Assembly: GCA_029243585.1 (NCBI GenBank) | Contig: JAQWRR010000035.1 | Location: forward strand, 1-42,742 | DNA from: Gammaproteobacteria bacterium | GTDB taxonomy: Bacteria > Pseudomonadota > Gammaproteobacteria > Steroidobacterales > Rariloculaceae | Direction of reading: 5' to 3' | Length of the DNA: 42,742 bases | Part shown: one piece after another, positions 29,362 to 40,212 of the stretch | How the letters are laid out: each line of letters begins with the position of its first letter | Position numbering within the stretch: the first letter of the stretch is position 1 | The notes under the pieces: generated by a model | What the model was told of the DNA's origin: nothing | Databases searched by the model: none | The model's input: only the letters and a program-made list of their open reading frames with translations | Program-made: the position numbers and the translations under genes

Positions 29362-30174
29362 TTAACGTTGACAGTTACTACAGTAATAGGTTGCTCGTTG
29401 ACCGATAGAACGAAATTTGATGTGTTCATCACATCGGGGACAGGGTTGGCCCTCTTTGCCATAAACTGACAGAGATTGTTGAAAGTATCCGGGTCGACCA
29501 TCACTTCCAACGAAGTCCTGAAGTGTCGTACCACCTTCTTGAATTGCATCTTTAAGAACTTGTTGTGATTCCCCTACAAGTCGCGTTAGCCGTTCAAAAG
29601 AAATTCTTTTAGCCGCTCGAGTGGGATGGATCCCCGCTTTAAATAGCGATTCATTTGCATAAATGTTGCCAATTCCAGCAACGATATGGCTATTCATCAG
29701 AAGTTGCTTTATTCCCACACGCCGATCCCGAGAAATTTTCCATAGGTAGTCACCAGTGAAATCAGGACCAAGAGGTTCTGGCCCCATATTCTTCAATAGC
29801 CAGTGTTTTTCAGAGGATTTAAAGTAGTGAAGACTGCCAAATCGGCGTGGATCGTTGAACCGAAGAAGGTCATCAGATGAAAACAAAATATCGATATGAT
29901 CATGTTTTGAGGGTATTGAGGGGTTCTTGAGGTAACGTAAATTACCTGACATGCCTAAATGTAGAAGTAAGGTATCGTTGGTTGTTAATACTAATAGATA
30001 TTTAACCCGTCTTGTGATGTCAACTATTGACTGATATTGCATTCGATCGGAGATTATGGGGTCAACCGGCCATCGAAGACGGGATTCTCGAACTAATATT
30101 TTTTTTATTTTTTTCCCGATTATTAAAGGTGCTAATCCCCTTCGGGTCGTTTCAACTTCTGGTAATTCAGGCAT
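29362..30174 (-). CDS. mutM: Formamidopyrimidine-DNA glycosylase
   Basis: MPELPEVETTRRGL start and zinc finger CPRCDEHIKFRSIGQRATYYCSNCQR. Confidence 0.96.
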   Translation of the reverse strand: MPELPEVETTRRGLAPLIIGKKIKKILVRESRLRWPVDPIISDRMQYQSIVDITRRVKYLLVLTTNDTLLLHLGMSGNLRYLKNPSIPSKHDHIDILFSSDDLLRFNDPRRFGSLHYFKSSEKHWLLKNMGPEPLGPDFTGDYLWKISRDRRVGIKQLLMNSHIVAGIGNIYANESLFKAGIHPTRAAKRISFERLTRLVGESQQVLKDAIQEGGTTLQDFVGSDGRPGYFQQSLSVYGKEGQPCPRCDEHIKFRSIGQRATYYCSNCQR

Positions 30175-30257
30175 GATTAAAGCTTACGCGAGCAAATTAT
30201 ATGTCGCTAGAAACCGCTTTGAGTGACAGACATTAGGCGTTAGAGTGGACTTCACTC

Positions 30258-30413
30258 TTACTTGATTTTAGCCTCTTTATACAGGACATGCTTACGTACT
30301 TTGGGGTCATACTTCTTAGTCTCCATCTTCTCCGGATGAAGCCTTTTATTTTTTGTAGTGGTGTAATAGTGTCCAGTACCAGCAGAGGACGTGAGCCGAA
30401 TTTTTTCTCTCAT
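30258..30413 (-). CDS. rpmG: 50S ribosomal protein L33
   Basis: 51 aa read by eye on minus strand: [51 protein letters not shown]; absent from the supplied ORF track because of length. Confidence 0.95.
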   Translation of the reverse strand: MREKIRLTSSAGTGHYYTTTKNKRLHPEKMETKKYDPKVRKHVLYKEAKIK

Positions 30414-30424
30414 TAATTGATCCT

Positions 30425-30661
30425 CTAAATTTTTTCGCCACGTTCGCGAAGATCTTTTACAACCTGCTCAATTCCAAGCTTATCAATAATTCTTAGGCCT
30501 TTGTGTGAAATCTTAAGTTTTATGAAGCGCTTTTCGTTTTCTAGCCAAAATCTCTGAGTATGCAGATTAGGCAAGAAACGTCGCCGCGTCTTGTTATGTG
30601 CATGTGAAACATTGTTGCCCGACATCGGTTGTTTCCCAGTGACTTGGCAAGTTCTTGACAT
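30425..30661 (-). CDS. rpmB: 50S ribosomal protein L28
   Basis: 78 aa [39 protein letters not shown]...; ORF-track start extended upstream to 30730 is unlikely. Confidence 0.95.
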   Translation of the reverse strand: MSRTCQVTGKQPMSGNNVSHAHNKTRRRFLPNLHTQRFWLENEKRFIKLKISHKGLRIIDKLGIEQVVKDLRERGEKI

Positions 30662-30902
30662 GAGATCCGATTCCATAGTGGTATAACAATAAGGCCGGGG
30701 ACTATACCTGTTGATTGAGGCAGGTTCCACCCTTATATGGGGACTTTTTATCAGGCTATAACCCTAGCAGGCTTAATTTTGATGCTAATATTGTTGTGAA
30801 AACACAACAGCACATATCCAAATGCTTTGAAGCTAACCTCTACCAGCGTAGACTATTGGTGAGCCAAATATTATGTCTTGTTTCTTGGCTCGGTATTAAT
30901 CC

Positions 30903-32147
30903 ATGGAAAAAAATGAAAATCATAATGGACCGAGGATAATCCTCGGTGTCACCGGCGGCATAGCTGCATACAAGAGTCTTGATCTGGTAAGACGGCTTAG
31001 GGAGCGAGGTGCTGATATGCAGGTGGTGCTGACCCAATCCGCTAAGACATTCATATCGCCTTCGACCTTCCAAGCCGTTTCGGGTCGAAGGGTTAGAGAC
31101 GATCTCTGGGATGAGGCCGCTGAGGCAGCCATGGGACATATAGAGCTGGCTCGTTGGGCTGATTTAGTTTTAATAGCACCGGCAACTGCCCATGTTATGG
31201 GTTCGTTGGCGGCTGGTTTGGCTGGAGACTTGTTGACTACGCTAGCTTTGGCGACGAACGCTCCTGTTATTCTAGCTCCCGCAATGAATCAGGCCATGTG
31301 GTCTAACAAGGCTGTACAACAAAACCGAACTCTACTAGAAAGTCGTGGTATTCGTTTTTTAGGGCCAGCTGAGGGCGCACAGGCCTGTGGGGACCAAGGC
31401 TTAGGTCGTATGGTAGAGCCAACAGATATTGTTCAGGCGATTTTTGAAGCGCCAGTTCAGCTTGCTTCACAGTCCCTAAAGGGGCTTACAACGCTTATTA
31501 CGGCTGGGCCGACGCGGGAGCCTATAGACCCGGTGAGATACATTACGAATAGAAGCTCAGGAAAAATGGGTTTTGCTTTAGCCGCTGCCGCACAACAGGC
31601 TGGATCTCATGTAGTGCTTGTTAGCGGTCCAGTCTCAATAAATACGCCACCTGGCGTTGAGAGAATTGAAGTTGAAACAGCCGAAGAGATGTATAAGGCT
31701 GTGCATCAGCGAGTAAAAGAGGCTGATTTATTTATTGCCTGTGCAGCTGTTTCTGACTATAGGCCCGAAGCAGAAGCTAGCGAAAAATTAAAACGAAATG
31801 AAACAACTATGAGTCTTGAATTGGTTCGTTCATCGGATACATTGGCAAGTGTTGCTGAACTTCATGATGGTCCTTTTACAGTTGGTTTTGCTGCTGAGAC
31901 CCAGAATGTTGTAGAGAATGCTCGTGACAAATTGATTAAAAAAAGACTCGATATGATTGCAGCAAATCGTGTCGGGCCTGATTGTGGTTTCGATCAAGAA
32001 ACTAATGCACTCAAGGTTTTCTGGAAAGATGGGGACGTAGAATTGGAGCAGGCCTCAAAACCTGTAATAGCAAAAAAATTAATCCAATTAATTGCTGAGT
32101 GTTATTGCTCTGTATCCTCCAAAAAAAGTTCATCTCAAGCCGGGTAA
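30903..32147 (+). CDS. coaBC: Bifunctional phosphopantothenoylcysteine decarboxylase/phosphopantothenate-cysteine ligase
   Basis: RIILGVTGGIAAYKSLDLVRRL, APAMNQAMW, ITAGPTREPIDPVRYITNRSSGKMG. Confidence 0.95.
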   Translation: MEKNENHNGPRIILGVTGGIAAYKSLDLVRRLRERGADMQVVLTQSAKTFISPSTFQAVSGRRVRDDLWDEAAEAAMGHIELARWADLVLIAPATAHVMGSLAAGLAGDLLTTLALATNAPVILAPAMNQAMWSNKAVQQNRTLLESRGIRFLGPAEGAQACGDQGLGRMVEPTDIVQAIFEAPVQLASQSLKGLTTLITAGPTREPIDPVRYITNRSSGKMGFALAAAAQQAGSHVVLVSGPVSINTPPGVERIEVETAEEMYKAVHQRVKEADLFIACAAVSDYRPEAEASEKLKRNETTMSLELVRSSDTLASVAELHDGPFTVGFAAETQNVVENARDKLIKKRLDMIAANRVGPDCGFDQETNALKVFWKDGDVELEQASKPVIAKKLIQLIAECYCSVSSKKSSSQAG

Positions 32148-32166
32148 ATAAGCCTTGGAGTCGCTT

Positions 32167-32637
32167 ATGACAAATACAAATTTGCGACCTATACGTCTCA
32201 AGGTGCTTGATGAGCGGCTTGGGTCAGAGATTCCTTTGCCTGTGCGTGGCACGGACGGTTCAGCAGGAGTCGATCTGCGTGCATGCTTAGATGTGCCGCT
32301 GGAACTCAATCCGGGTGATTGTGAGTTGATTCATTCTGGCTTGGCTATCCATATAGAAGATCCGAATCTAGCAGCAATCATACTTCCTCGCTCAGGGCTT
32401 GGTCACAAGCACGGCATTGTACTTGGTAACTTAGTGGGCCTAATCGATTCGGACTACCAGGGTGAGTTATTGATCTCTTGTTGGAATCGTGGGTCTAAAA
32501 CATTTGTTATAGAGCCTGGAGAACGTATTGCCCAGCTTGTAATAGTCCCGGTCGTTCAACCAGAGTTTGAATTAGTAAAGTCTTTTGAAGAAAGCACCCG
32601 TGGCGTTGGTGGCTTTGGTCACACTGGGAGCAAGTGA
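32167..32637 (+). CDS. dut: dUTP diphosphatase
   Basis: [71 protein letters not shown] 32167 preferred over TTG 32155. Confidence 0.95.
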   Translation: MTNTNLRPIRLKVLDERLGSEIPLPVRGTDGSAGVDLRACLDVPLELNPGDCELIHSGLAIHIEDPNLAAIILPRSGLGHKHGIVLGNLVGLIDSDYQGELLISCWNRGSKTFVIEPGERIAQLVIVPVVQPEFELVKSFEESTRGVGGFGHTGSK

Positions 32638-32653
32638 TAGGGCTTCATTACGT

Positions 32654-33310
32654 TTATTCATCTGAGAGTGCACCATAACGTTCTCTATACTCGCGTACCG
32701 CGGGAAGGAACTTTTCTAATTCGCTGCCGCTTTCCAAATGACTGATCAGGTCCGTAAGTGACACAATACTTCGAACAGGAACGCCAATTTTCTTTTGAAG
32801 TTCCTGTACTGCTGAAAGCTGGCTTTCACGTCCAACCTCTTCTCGGTCTAGTGCAACAACAATTCCTGCTAGTTCAGCGCCCTCAGAATGGATTATCTTA
32901 ATTGCTTGAGTTGCTGCTGTTCCGGCCGTAATAACATCATCTAAGATTAGCACTCGACCCTTGATGGTTGCACCGATGTTTGTACCACCCTCGCCATGAT
33001 CTTTTGCTTCTTTGCGGTTATAGGCAAAGGGATAATCAACGCCATGATTTTCAGCTAGCATAGCGGCGGTAAGGGCAACCAAACTGATTCCTTTATAAGC
33101 TGGTCCAAAAAGCATGTCGAAATTAATATCAATGTTATTTAGTGCAGATGCATAACATTGCCCTAAACCTGCTACTGCATAGCCAGTATTGAAAAGACCG
33201 GCATTAAAAAAATAGGGACTTATACGCCCTGACTTTAATTCAAACTTTCCAAATTTCAGTGCGCCATGTTTTAGCGCTAAATTTAGGAATTGCGTCTTAT
33301 AATTTTTCAT
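32654..33310 (-). CDS. pyrE: Orotate phosphoribosyltransferase
   Basis: FGKFELKSGRISPYFFNAGLF, FGPAYKGISL, YNRKEAKDHGEGG, VLILDDVITAGTA. Confidence 0.96.
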   Translation of the reverse strand: MKNYKTQFLNLALKHGALKFGKFELKSGRISPYFFNAGLFNTGYAVAGLGQCYASALNNIDINFDMLFGPAYKGISLVALTAAMLAENHGVDYPFAYNRKEAKDHGEGGTNIGATIKGRVLILDDVITAGTAATQAIKIIHSEGAELAGIVVALDREEVGRESQLSAVQELQKKIGVPVRSIVSLTDLISHLESGSELEKFLPAVREYRERYGALSDE

Positions 33311-33376
33311 GATTAAGAAGTGCCAACGCCCATATCATACAAGGCTTCAATAGAGCTAGGGAGATACGTTTGTGAT

Positions 33377-34651
33377 CTATCGGCTGGTTTGAATTGAATC
33401 ATTTGGATCCGACCATGGCGCGACCGCCAATAAGAGCAGCATTCCAGGTACTGCAAATAATGCGCAAAGAAGAAAAAAATTGAAATAGCCAATTGCTTCT
33501 ACGATGAAACCGGTTGTGGCATTAGCAAAGGTCCTTGGTACTGCCATCAGGCTTGTTAAAAGTGCAAATTGCGTTGCAGTAAAACGGCGACTAGTTTGTT
33601 TTGCCATAAAAGCTGTAAGTGCCACCGTTCCCAAACCAACACCAATATATTCGATACTCGCTGCCGCCACTAATGCGTAAAGGTTATTGCCAATTTTGGC
33701 AAGCGCCACATATCCGAAAATTGAAATTATTTGAATAAACCCAAAAATCCATAATGCACGATTTATAGATAACCGTAACATCAGTAATCCGCCAAGAAGG
33801 GCTCCGGTAATAGTAGAGCCAAGAATTACAAACTTTGCTATTACGCCTATCTCTGTCAGAGTAAATCCTATATCGATAAAGAAAGGGGTTTGTAGTGCGA
33901 CGGCCATATTGTCGCCAAGTTTGTAAAAAAACATAAAGCCAAGTATGAGTAGAGCAGATTTGATCCCATCCCGATGAAAAAACTCTGTGAAAGGTTCAAC
34001 AATAGCTTCTCGGACAGTACGCGGGGCTATTTGATCGTCAGAACTTTCTGGTATTAGCAATGTAGTGATGATTCCAATAATCATAAATATTCCTACCAAC
34101 CAGAAAACTGTTGTCCATGGTAGAAAATCTGCTAATACAAACCCAAGTGAACCTGGAACCAGCGATGAGACACGATAGGCATTTATAAAGATAGAGTTAC
34201 CTGTGCCCAACTCATCATCGGCAAGCATTTCTCTTCGGTAGGCATCAAGTACGATATCTTGTGTGGCACTAAATAAAGAAGTTAGAAAGACTAGCCAGAT
34301 TACTGCAACCAGGTTTTCATTCGGGTTAAAAGCCCCAAACTGAGTTATACATAACAGGAGAAGACATTGACTCGCTATCGCCCAACCTCGCCGACGACCC
34401 AGGAAGGGCAAGCTAAAGCGATCTAGAAACGGTGCCCACAGAAACTTCCAGGTATAAGGTAAAGTAACAATTGTAAAAAGGCCGATTGTAGCCAGATTGA
34501 CGCCTTCGGTACGCAACCATGCTGGTATAAGTTGTACCAATACATACAGAGGCATGCCCGAGGAGAAGCCTTGAAAGACACAGATGAGCATGTGGCGATT
34601 CAGAAGAATCTGCTGCCAGGGTCGACGCCCTGAGTTAGAGTGAGCAATCAA
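33377..34651 (-). CDS. MFS transporter, AmpG (muropeptide permease)-like
   Basis: 424 aa polytopic; QGFSSGMPLYVL, LPYTWKFLWAPFLDRF, LGRRRGW, TSLFSATQDIVLDAYRREML. Confidence 0.85.
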   Translation of the reverse strand: MIAHSNSGRRPWQQILLNRHMLICVFQGFSSGMPLYVLVQLIPAWLRTEGVNLATIGLFTIVTLPYTWKFLWAPFLDRFSLPFLGRRRGWAIASQCLLLLCITQFGAFNPNENLVAVIWLVFLTSLFSATQDIVLDAYRREMLADDELGTGNSIFINAYRVSSLVPGSLGFVLADFLPWTTVFWLVGIFMIIGIITTLLIPESSDDQIAPRTVREAIVEPFTEFFHRDGIKSALLILGFMFFYKLGDNMAVALQTPFFIDIGFTLTEIGVIAKFVILGSTITGALLGGLLMLRLSINRALWIFGFIQIISIFGYVALAKIGNNLYALVAAASIEYIGVGLGTVALTAFMAKQTSRRFTATQFALLTSLMAVPRTFANATTGFIVEAIGYFNFFLLCALFAVPGMLLLLAVAPWSDPNDSIQTSR

Positions 34652-34831
34652 GATATGGCCTTGTCATAGATAAGGTAGTTCTAAGTTGTATCCAGTAGAT
34701 AATATGTACTCCATACTAAGGTGCAATTTAAGTCATTATGAAGCCTATCTGGCCTGACTGGATACCAATGTAATTGAAACTAAGACGTTAACCAACCAGA
34801 TAAAAATAAGTTGGCAAGGTGAGAATGAGTC

Positions 34832-35188
34832 ATGAGCACAGTTCTATGTGATCTAGAGGAGATTGCTGATCCTGGTAGCCGACAGTTCACTTGGGGTGAT
34901 GGCTTATGGCCACTTGAGTTTTTTGTGGTCAGAAAAAATAATTGTGTTTACGGTTTTGTAAACCGATGTCCTCATGCCGGCCATGCTTTAAACTGGCAAA
35001 AGGATAGTTTTTTAACACAAGAAAACGATTTGATTATCTGTAATTCACATGGGGCGCGCTTTCGAATTATGGATGGGATTTGTGTAAGTGGACCTTGTCC
35101 AGGTGCGGGACTTAAAACGATAACAATTAAAATAAAAGGCGGGAAGATTTTGGTTGAAGCACAAGAACTAGATGCTTTGTTAAGCTAA
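34832..35188 (+). CDS. Small Rieske [2Fe-2S] protein
   Basis: CPHAGHALNW...IICNSHGARFRI...GPCPG Rieske ligand motifs (CxH...CxxH). Confidence 0.87.
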   Translation: MSTVLCDLEEIADPGSRQFTWGDGLWPLEFFVVRKNNCVYGFVNRCPHAGHALNWQKDSFLTQENDLIICNSHGARFRIMDGICVSGPCPGAGLKTITIKIKGGKILVEAQELDALLS

Positions 35189-35225
35189 CTGAATAAGCTT
35201 TGCTGCTTAATGCCTTAGTGATAAT

Positions 35226-35900
35226 TCACTTCAGGCAAAAGTAAAAATCTGTCACATTATGACCAAGCTTCTTGCCACGCCTCTCAAATTTGGTGGGTGG
35301 TCTGCACATCAGCGGAAGACTTTTATCCTCATTTATTAGAGAGAAGAGCCCATTTTTTTTGAGGGTTTCCCTTATGTGCTCAGCATAATTATCCCAGTCA
35401 GTTGTAATATGCAGTAATCCATTAGCTTTTAATATACGGCTTACATCATTAATAAATGCTGGCTGTATAAGCCGTCGTTTATGATGGCGTTTTTTAGGCC
35501 ACGGGTCTGGAAAAAATAGGTTAACTGCATCGAATTGACAGTCTAGAAGCATATCTGAAATAACCTCAACAGCATCGTGTTGAATAATTCGTACATTAGT
35601 AATACCTGCTTTTTCGAGCAGTAGCAGCAAGTGGCCAACTCCGGGTTCATGAACCTCTATACCTAGGTAATCTATGGTTGGATTATTTGCTGCTAAAGTT
35701 AGTAAGGCTTCGCCATCACCAAATCCAATATCTAGTACTCGAGTAGTTTCACGATTAAACAGGTCTCGCATATCAATTGGGGCTCCAAAGTCAATTCCCC
35801 AACGAGGGAACAATTGGTTTAGAGCTCTCCGTTGAGCGTTCGTTAATCGACCAGGGCGATTAACGAAGCTCCGTACTTTGCGATAAGGCCGTTTTGTCAT
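35226..35900 (-). CDS. trmB: tRNA (guanine46-N7)-methyltransferase
   Basis: VLDIGFGDGEALLTLA, IEVHEPGVGHLL, NLFFPDPWPKKRHHKRRL. Confidence 0.95.
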   Translation of the reverse strand: MTKRPYRKVRSFVNRPGRLTNAQRRALNQLFPRWGIDFGAPIDMRDLFNRETTRVLDIGFGDGEALLTLAANNPTIDYLGIEVHEPGVGHLLLLLEKAGITNVRIIQHDAVEVISDMLLDCQFDAVNLFFPDPWPKKRHHKRRLIQPAFINDVSRILKANGLLHITTDWDNYAEHIRETLKKNGLFSLINEDKSLPLMCRPPTKFERRGKKLGHNVTDFYFCLK

Positions 35901-35970
35901 AGTAGGGATTCTAGGCTTATAGAGGCGAACAGTCTTGCTTCGTACTGTAGAATTAATCCAGTTGTGTATG

Positions 35971-36044
35971 GCGGGTGTCGTCTAATGGTAGGGCCTCAGC
36001 TTCCCAAGCTGAAGACGGGGGTTCGATTCCCCTCACCCGCTCCA
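35971..36044 (+). tRNA. tRNA-Gly, anticodon CCC
   Basis: 74 nt cloverleaf, acceptor GCGGGTG/CACCCGC, anticodon loop TTCCCAA, GTTCGATTC T-loop, encoded CCA. Confidence 0.95.
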
Positions 36045-36070
36045 GTTACGAATATTCATTAGGTAAAAGC

Positions 36071-36643
36071 ATGGTCCGAATCGCATTAATACTTTTCGCC
36101 ATCTTAAGTAGTGCTGTACTTATGGCAGCAATTTTGCAATCTGTTGAGGTCAGGCATGAGGGAGGACGTTACCATTTGGTATCCGAGAGTTATTTGAGTG
36201 CGCCCATAGAAGAGGTATTCAAGGTATTAGTCGATTATGAACAGTTTGAAAAAATCTCAAGCATTTTTACAGATGCTGGATATATGGATCCAGATTCTAA
36301 TGGCGACCCGGTGGTTTATACGACCATAAGAGGTTGTGTTCTATTTTTTTGTAAAAGCTTTCATCGCATAGAGCGACTTGAATTAAGCCCACCTTTTTTT
36401 ATTCGTGCCACTGTTTTGCCAGAGCAAAGTGATTTCCTATATTCGGTTTCCGAGTGGGAACTGGAATCTAGAAATGGTGGAACCTTTATTAAATATTCTA
36501 TGGAAATGGAACCGGATTTTTGGGTACCTCCCGTCATTGGGCCCTGGGCAATTAAGATGCGTTTGGAGCGCGACGCCCGTCCGGCGTTAGATAGGCTTGA
36601 AAGTGCAGCCCAGGAGAACACTACAGTAAGCACAGCACCATAG
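36071..36643 (+). CDS. SRPBCC (START/cyclase-dehydrase-like) family protein
   Basis: N-terminal hydrophobic segment, SESYLSAPIEEVFKVLVDYEQFEKI, SRNGGTFIKYSMEMEPDFWVPPVIGPWAIK; ORF-track start overlaps the tRNA, ATG 36071 preferred. Confidence 0.78.
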   Translation: MVRIALILFAILSSAVLMAAILQSVEVRHEGGRYHLVSESYLSAPIEEVFKVLVDYEQFEKISSIFTDAGYMDPDSNGDPVVYTTIRGCVLFFCKSFHRIERLELSPPFFIRATVLPEQSDFLYSVSEWELESRNGGTFIKYSMEMEPDFWVPPVIGPWAIKMRLERDARPALDRLESAAQENTTVSTAP

Positions 36644-37704
36644 TGGACGACTTCTCAAGAAAACTAATCAATTGGTTTGGTCAGTCTGGTCGTCATGATT
36701 TGCCTTGGCAGGTAGATCCCACGCCCTATCGGGTATGGGTTTCCGAAATCATGTTGCAACAAACACAGGTTGTCACTGTTATCCCATACTTTAATCGGTT
36801 TATAAAAAAGCTACCGTCGGTGGAAGCCTTAGCTACTGCTACATTGGATGAGGTTCTCAAGCTTTGGGCAGGGCTTGGTTATTACGCAAGGGCCCACAAT
36901 TTACACAAATCCGCAAAACTTATAATAGATAATGAAAATGGCTCTTTCCCTAAGACATTAGAAGAGCTTATGAGCTTGCCAGGTATTGGCCGCTCAACGG
37001 CAGGCGCAATAGTAGCCATGGCTTATAAAAAGCATGCGCCAATACTGGATGGCAATGTAAAGCGGGTGTTGGCTCGCTATCATGCCGTGGAAGGTTGGCC
37101 CGAGCAGACAACAGTTAAAAAGCAACTTTGGGAGTTATCCGAAAAACACACACCAGTTCATAAGATAGCCGACTATACTCAAGCTGTAATGGATCTTGGT
37201 GCTACCCTTTGTACTCGAGCGCAGCCTCGTTGTGAAGAATGTCCTGTGAATGTGAAATGTGTATCAAGACAAAGGGGTTTACAAAAGATTATTCCTGGCC
37301 GTAAGCCTCGCAAAAAACGCGTCCACCGGGAGGTAAGAATGCTGCTTATTGAAGATTCTCAACAAAGGGTTCTTCTGGAAAAAAGAGAGGCGAATGGGAT
37401 CTGGGGAGGGCTTTATAGTTTACCTGAACTTGCCGCGAGCGAAGACCCTGAATTGTGGTGTTATCAGAATCTTGGGTTGCAGATTGACACGCAAATCCCC
37501 ATGAAAAAAATAGATCATTCATTTACCCATTTTGATCTAAGCATCTATCCTCTATTAACCCGAATTTCTGATACATCATGCGCAGCTCTCGTTAAAAAGG
37601 AACAGCTCTGGTATAACCCAGTTGAAGAGATCCGGGTTGGCGTCTCGACGCCCGTTGCGATCTTATTGAAGTCACTTTTAATAAAGAGGAATATTAAGAG
37701 ATGA
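36643..37704 (+). CDS. mutY: A/G-specific adenine glycosylase
   Basis: GTG start; [33 protein letters not shown], Cys cluster [18 protein letters not shown]-terminal NUDIX-like domain. Confidence 0.95.
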   Translation: MDDFSRKLINWFGQSGRHDLPWQVDPTPYRVWVSEIMLQQTQVVTVIPYFNRFIKKLPSVEALATATLDEVLKLWAGLGYYARAHNLHKSAKLIIDNENGSFPKTLEELMSLPGIGRSTAGAIVAMAYKKHAPILDGNVKRVLARYHAVEGWPEQTTVKKQLWELSEKHTPVHKIADYTQAVMDLGATLCTRAQPRCEECPVNVKCVSRQRGLQKIIPGRKPRKKRVHREVRMLLIEDSQQRVLLEKREANGIWGGLYSLPELAASEDPELWCYQNLGLQIDTQIPMKKIDHSFTHFDLSIYPLLTRISDTSCAALVKKEQLWYNPVEEIRVGVSTPVAILLKSLLIKRNIKR

Positions 37705-37970
37705 GTCGAACTGTTAAGTGTGTGTTGCTTGGTGTCGAATCAGAGGGTTTAGATAGACCTACTTATCCTGGCGACCTTGGTCAGCGGGTTTTTGATAATG
37801 TATCTAAAGTGGCTTGGCAACGGTGGCTAGGGCATCAGACCATGCTTATAAATGAGTACCGGTTGACTCCAATCGAGCCCAAGGCACGTCAGTTTCTTGA
37901 GCAGGAAATGGAAAAGTTTTTCTTTGGTGGAGGTTCTGAGAAACCACCGGATTTCTTAGCAGAATCATAA
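37701..37970 (+). CDS. yggX: Probable Fe(2+)-trafficking protein
   Basis: 89 aa; [30 protein letters not shown]...[10 protein letters not shown], overlaps mutY stop. Confidence 0.93.
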   Translation: MSRTVKCVLLGVESEGLDRPTYPGDLGQRVFDNVSKVAWQRWLGHQTMLINEYRLTPIEPKARQFLEQEMEKFFFGGGSEKPPDFLAES

Positions 37971-37998
37971 AACAAATTATTTTTTGTATGAATTAATA

Positions 37999-39945
37999 TT
38001 ATCGATTCATACGGTTTTCAATTAACTCATCTACAACGGCAGGTTCTGCTAAAGTTGATATGTCCCCGAGTTCATCATAAGCATTCTCGGCAATCTTACG
38101 AAGTATACGCCGCATGATTTTCCCTGACCTAGTTTTTGGAAGGCCTGGCGCCCATTGTAGATAGTCTGGGCTAGCAATCGGTCCAATTTCCTTTCTTACC
38201 CATAAAATGAGTTCCTTGCGGAGCGATTCATCAGGCACTTCTCCTGCGTTTAGCGTGACGTACGCATATATTCCCTGACCTTTTATATCATGAGGGAATC
38301 CCACAACAGCTGCTTCAGCAACCTTTGGGTGAGCTACTAAAGCACTTTCAACTTCAGCGGTACCCATGCGATGTCCTGAGACGTTGATAACATCGTCCAC
38401 ACGACCAGTAATCCAGTAGTACCCATCCGAATCCCTACGAGCACCATCACCTGTAAAATACTTGCCAGGAAATTGACTGAAATAGGTTTTAATAAAGCGT
38501 TCATGATCCCCATAGACGGTGCGCATCTGACCTGGCCAACTATCAAGTATGACTAGGTTGCCCTCTGTAGCACCATCTAAAAGGCTACCTTCATGATCTA
38601 CGATGGCTGGCTTAATACCAAAGAAAGGGAGTGTTGCGGAGCCAGGTTTCAGGGCTGTAGCACCAGGCAGAGGGCTCAACATGATGCCGCCAGTTTCCGT
38701 TTGCCACCAGGTATCAACAATGGGGCATCGTTCTTCACCCACCACCTTGTAATACCACTCCCAGGCTTCAGGGTTTATGGGTTCACCTACAGTTCCTAGC
38801 AATCGGAGTGTTGATCTAGAACATCGTTTTACAGGTTCTTCTCCATCTCTCATAAGCGCACGAATAGCGGTAGGAGCGGTATAGAAAATATTGACTTTGT
38901 GTTTGTCGACAACCTGCCAGAAGCGGCTGGTATCGGGATAATTTGGAACTCCCTCAAACATTAGTGTTGTTGCGCCATTAGCTAATGGCCCATAGATGAT
39001 GTAGGAGTGTCCAGTCACCCAACCAACATCGGCAGTGCACCAGTAAATATCGCCATCATGGTAATCAAAAACATGCTGATGGGTCATCGCCGCAAACATT
39101 AAATAGCCACCAGATGTGTGAAGCACTCCCTTTGGTTTTCCTGTCGAGCCAGAGGTATACAAAATAAAGAGAGGGTCTTCTGCATTCATTACCTCAACCG
39201 GGCAGTTTGCATCTGCTGAAGCTGTGATTTCGTGATACCAATGATCCCGGTCATTTTTCCAGAGTATTTCACCACCTGTTCGTCTTACCACGACCACTGT
39301 CTCTACATGATTTTTAGGTAGACCTACCAGAGCGGCATCTACATTTGCTTTGAGTGGTATCGACTTACCGCCCCGTAGCCCTTCGTCTGCTGTTATAACG
39401 ATGTTGGAAGAGCAGTCTTCTATTCTTCCCCTAAGAGCTTCCGGAGAAAAGCCTCCAAAGACAACAGAGTGCACCGCACCAATCCGCGCACAAGCTAACA
39501 TGGCGACTGCGGCTTCTGGGATCATGGGCATATAGATAGTAACTCGGTCACCTTTTTTGATTCCTAGGTTGCGCAATGCATTGCCAAATCGACACACTCG
39601 ATTATGTAGTTCCTTGTAAGTGATGTTCTCTTCTTCACTGGGATCATCACCCTCCCAGATAATGGCGGTCTGTTCTCCGCGCATTTCTAGATGTCGGTCT
39701 AGACAGTTAGCTGCAACATTTAGTTCACCATCACTAAACCAGCGTATATGTAAGTCTGATGTCTCATAAGAAACATCCTTAGTTTCCGTAAAGGCTTTTA
39801 TCCAATCCAATCGCATTGCCTGATCTCCCCAGAAGGCAACAGGATCTTCGACGGATGATTTGTAGAGGTTTTGATATGTTGATTTATCTGTCCAAGCTTC
39901 GGCAGCAACTCTGTGTGCTACCGGATAAATTTTTTCTTCACTCAT
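37999..39945 (-). CDS. acs: Acetyl-CoA synthetase
   Basis: 648 aa; [66 protein letters not shown]. Confidence 0.96.
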   Translation of the reverse strand: MSEEKIYPVAHRVAAEAWTDKSTYQNLYKSSVEDPVAFWGDQAMRLDWIKAFTETKDVSYETSDLHIRWFSDGELNVAANCLDRHLEMRGEQTAIIWEGDDPSEEENITYKELHNRVCRFGNALRNLGIKKGDRVTIYMPMIPEAAVAMLACARIGAVHSVVFGGFSPEALRGRIEDCSSNIVITADEGLRGGKSIPLKANVDAALVGLPKNHVETVVVVRRTGGEILWKNDRDHWYHEITASADANCPVEVMNAEDPLFILYTSGSTGKPKGVLHTSGGYLMFAAMTHQHVFDYHDGDIYWCTADVGWVTGHSYIIYGPLANGATTLMFEGVPNYPDTSRFWQVVDKHKVNIFYTAPTAIRALMRDGEEPVKRCSRSTLRLLGTVGEPINPEAWEWYYKVVGEERCPIVDTWWQTETGGIMLSPLPGATALKPGSATLPFFGIKPAIVDHEGSLLDGATEGNLVILDSWPGQMRTVYGDHERFIKTYFSQFPGKYFTGDGARRDSDGYYWITGRVDDVINVSGHRMGTAEVESALVAHPKVAEAAVVGFPHDIKGQGIYAYVTLNAGEVPDESLRKELILWVRKEIGPIASPDYLQWAPGLPKTRSGKIMRRILRKIAENAYDELGDISTLAEPAVVDELIENRMNR

Positions 39946-40045
39946 AGCTGTTTTTATCCTCTATTAACCCTCGGTTGGGGTGTTTCTGAGCTTTTAAATT
40001 CTGTACCTATGATTATAGCGAGTAAAAACGCTAGGCTGATGGGTC

Positions 40046-40077
40046 TTGACTCGCCGTAAGTCGTACCGGTCTAATAC
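40046..40077 (+). promoter_or_regulatory. Candidate sigma70 promoter for tRNA-Phe
   Basis: TTGACT (40046-40051), 18-nt spacer, TCTAAT (40070-40075), upstream of tRNA at 40091. Confidence 0.4.
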
Positions 40078-40090
40078 GGTCACCTTTTAA

Positions 40091-40166
<76 letters not shown>

Positions 40167-40212
40167 TTTTATTCAAAACGATCCTACCCTCGGTCATTTT
40201 TTTGGGGACGCT

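Noticed and set aside
29322-29549. Short minus-strand ORF overlapping mutM in another frame
   Set aside because: Overlaps the conserved MutM zinc-finger coding region; spurious.
30242-30258. AGAGTG-GACTT-CACTCT hairpin just past the rpmG stop as a terminator
   Set aside because: No T-tract follows on the minus strand; insufficient for a terminator call.
37971-37998. AT-rich ACAAA/TTTGT inverted repeat between yggX and acs
   Set aside because: Five A/T-rich pairs only; likely chance in AT-rich DNA.
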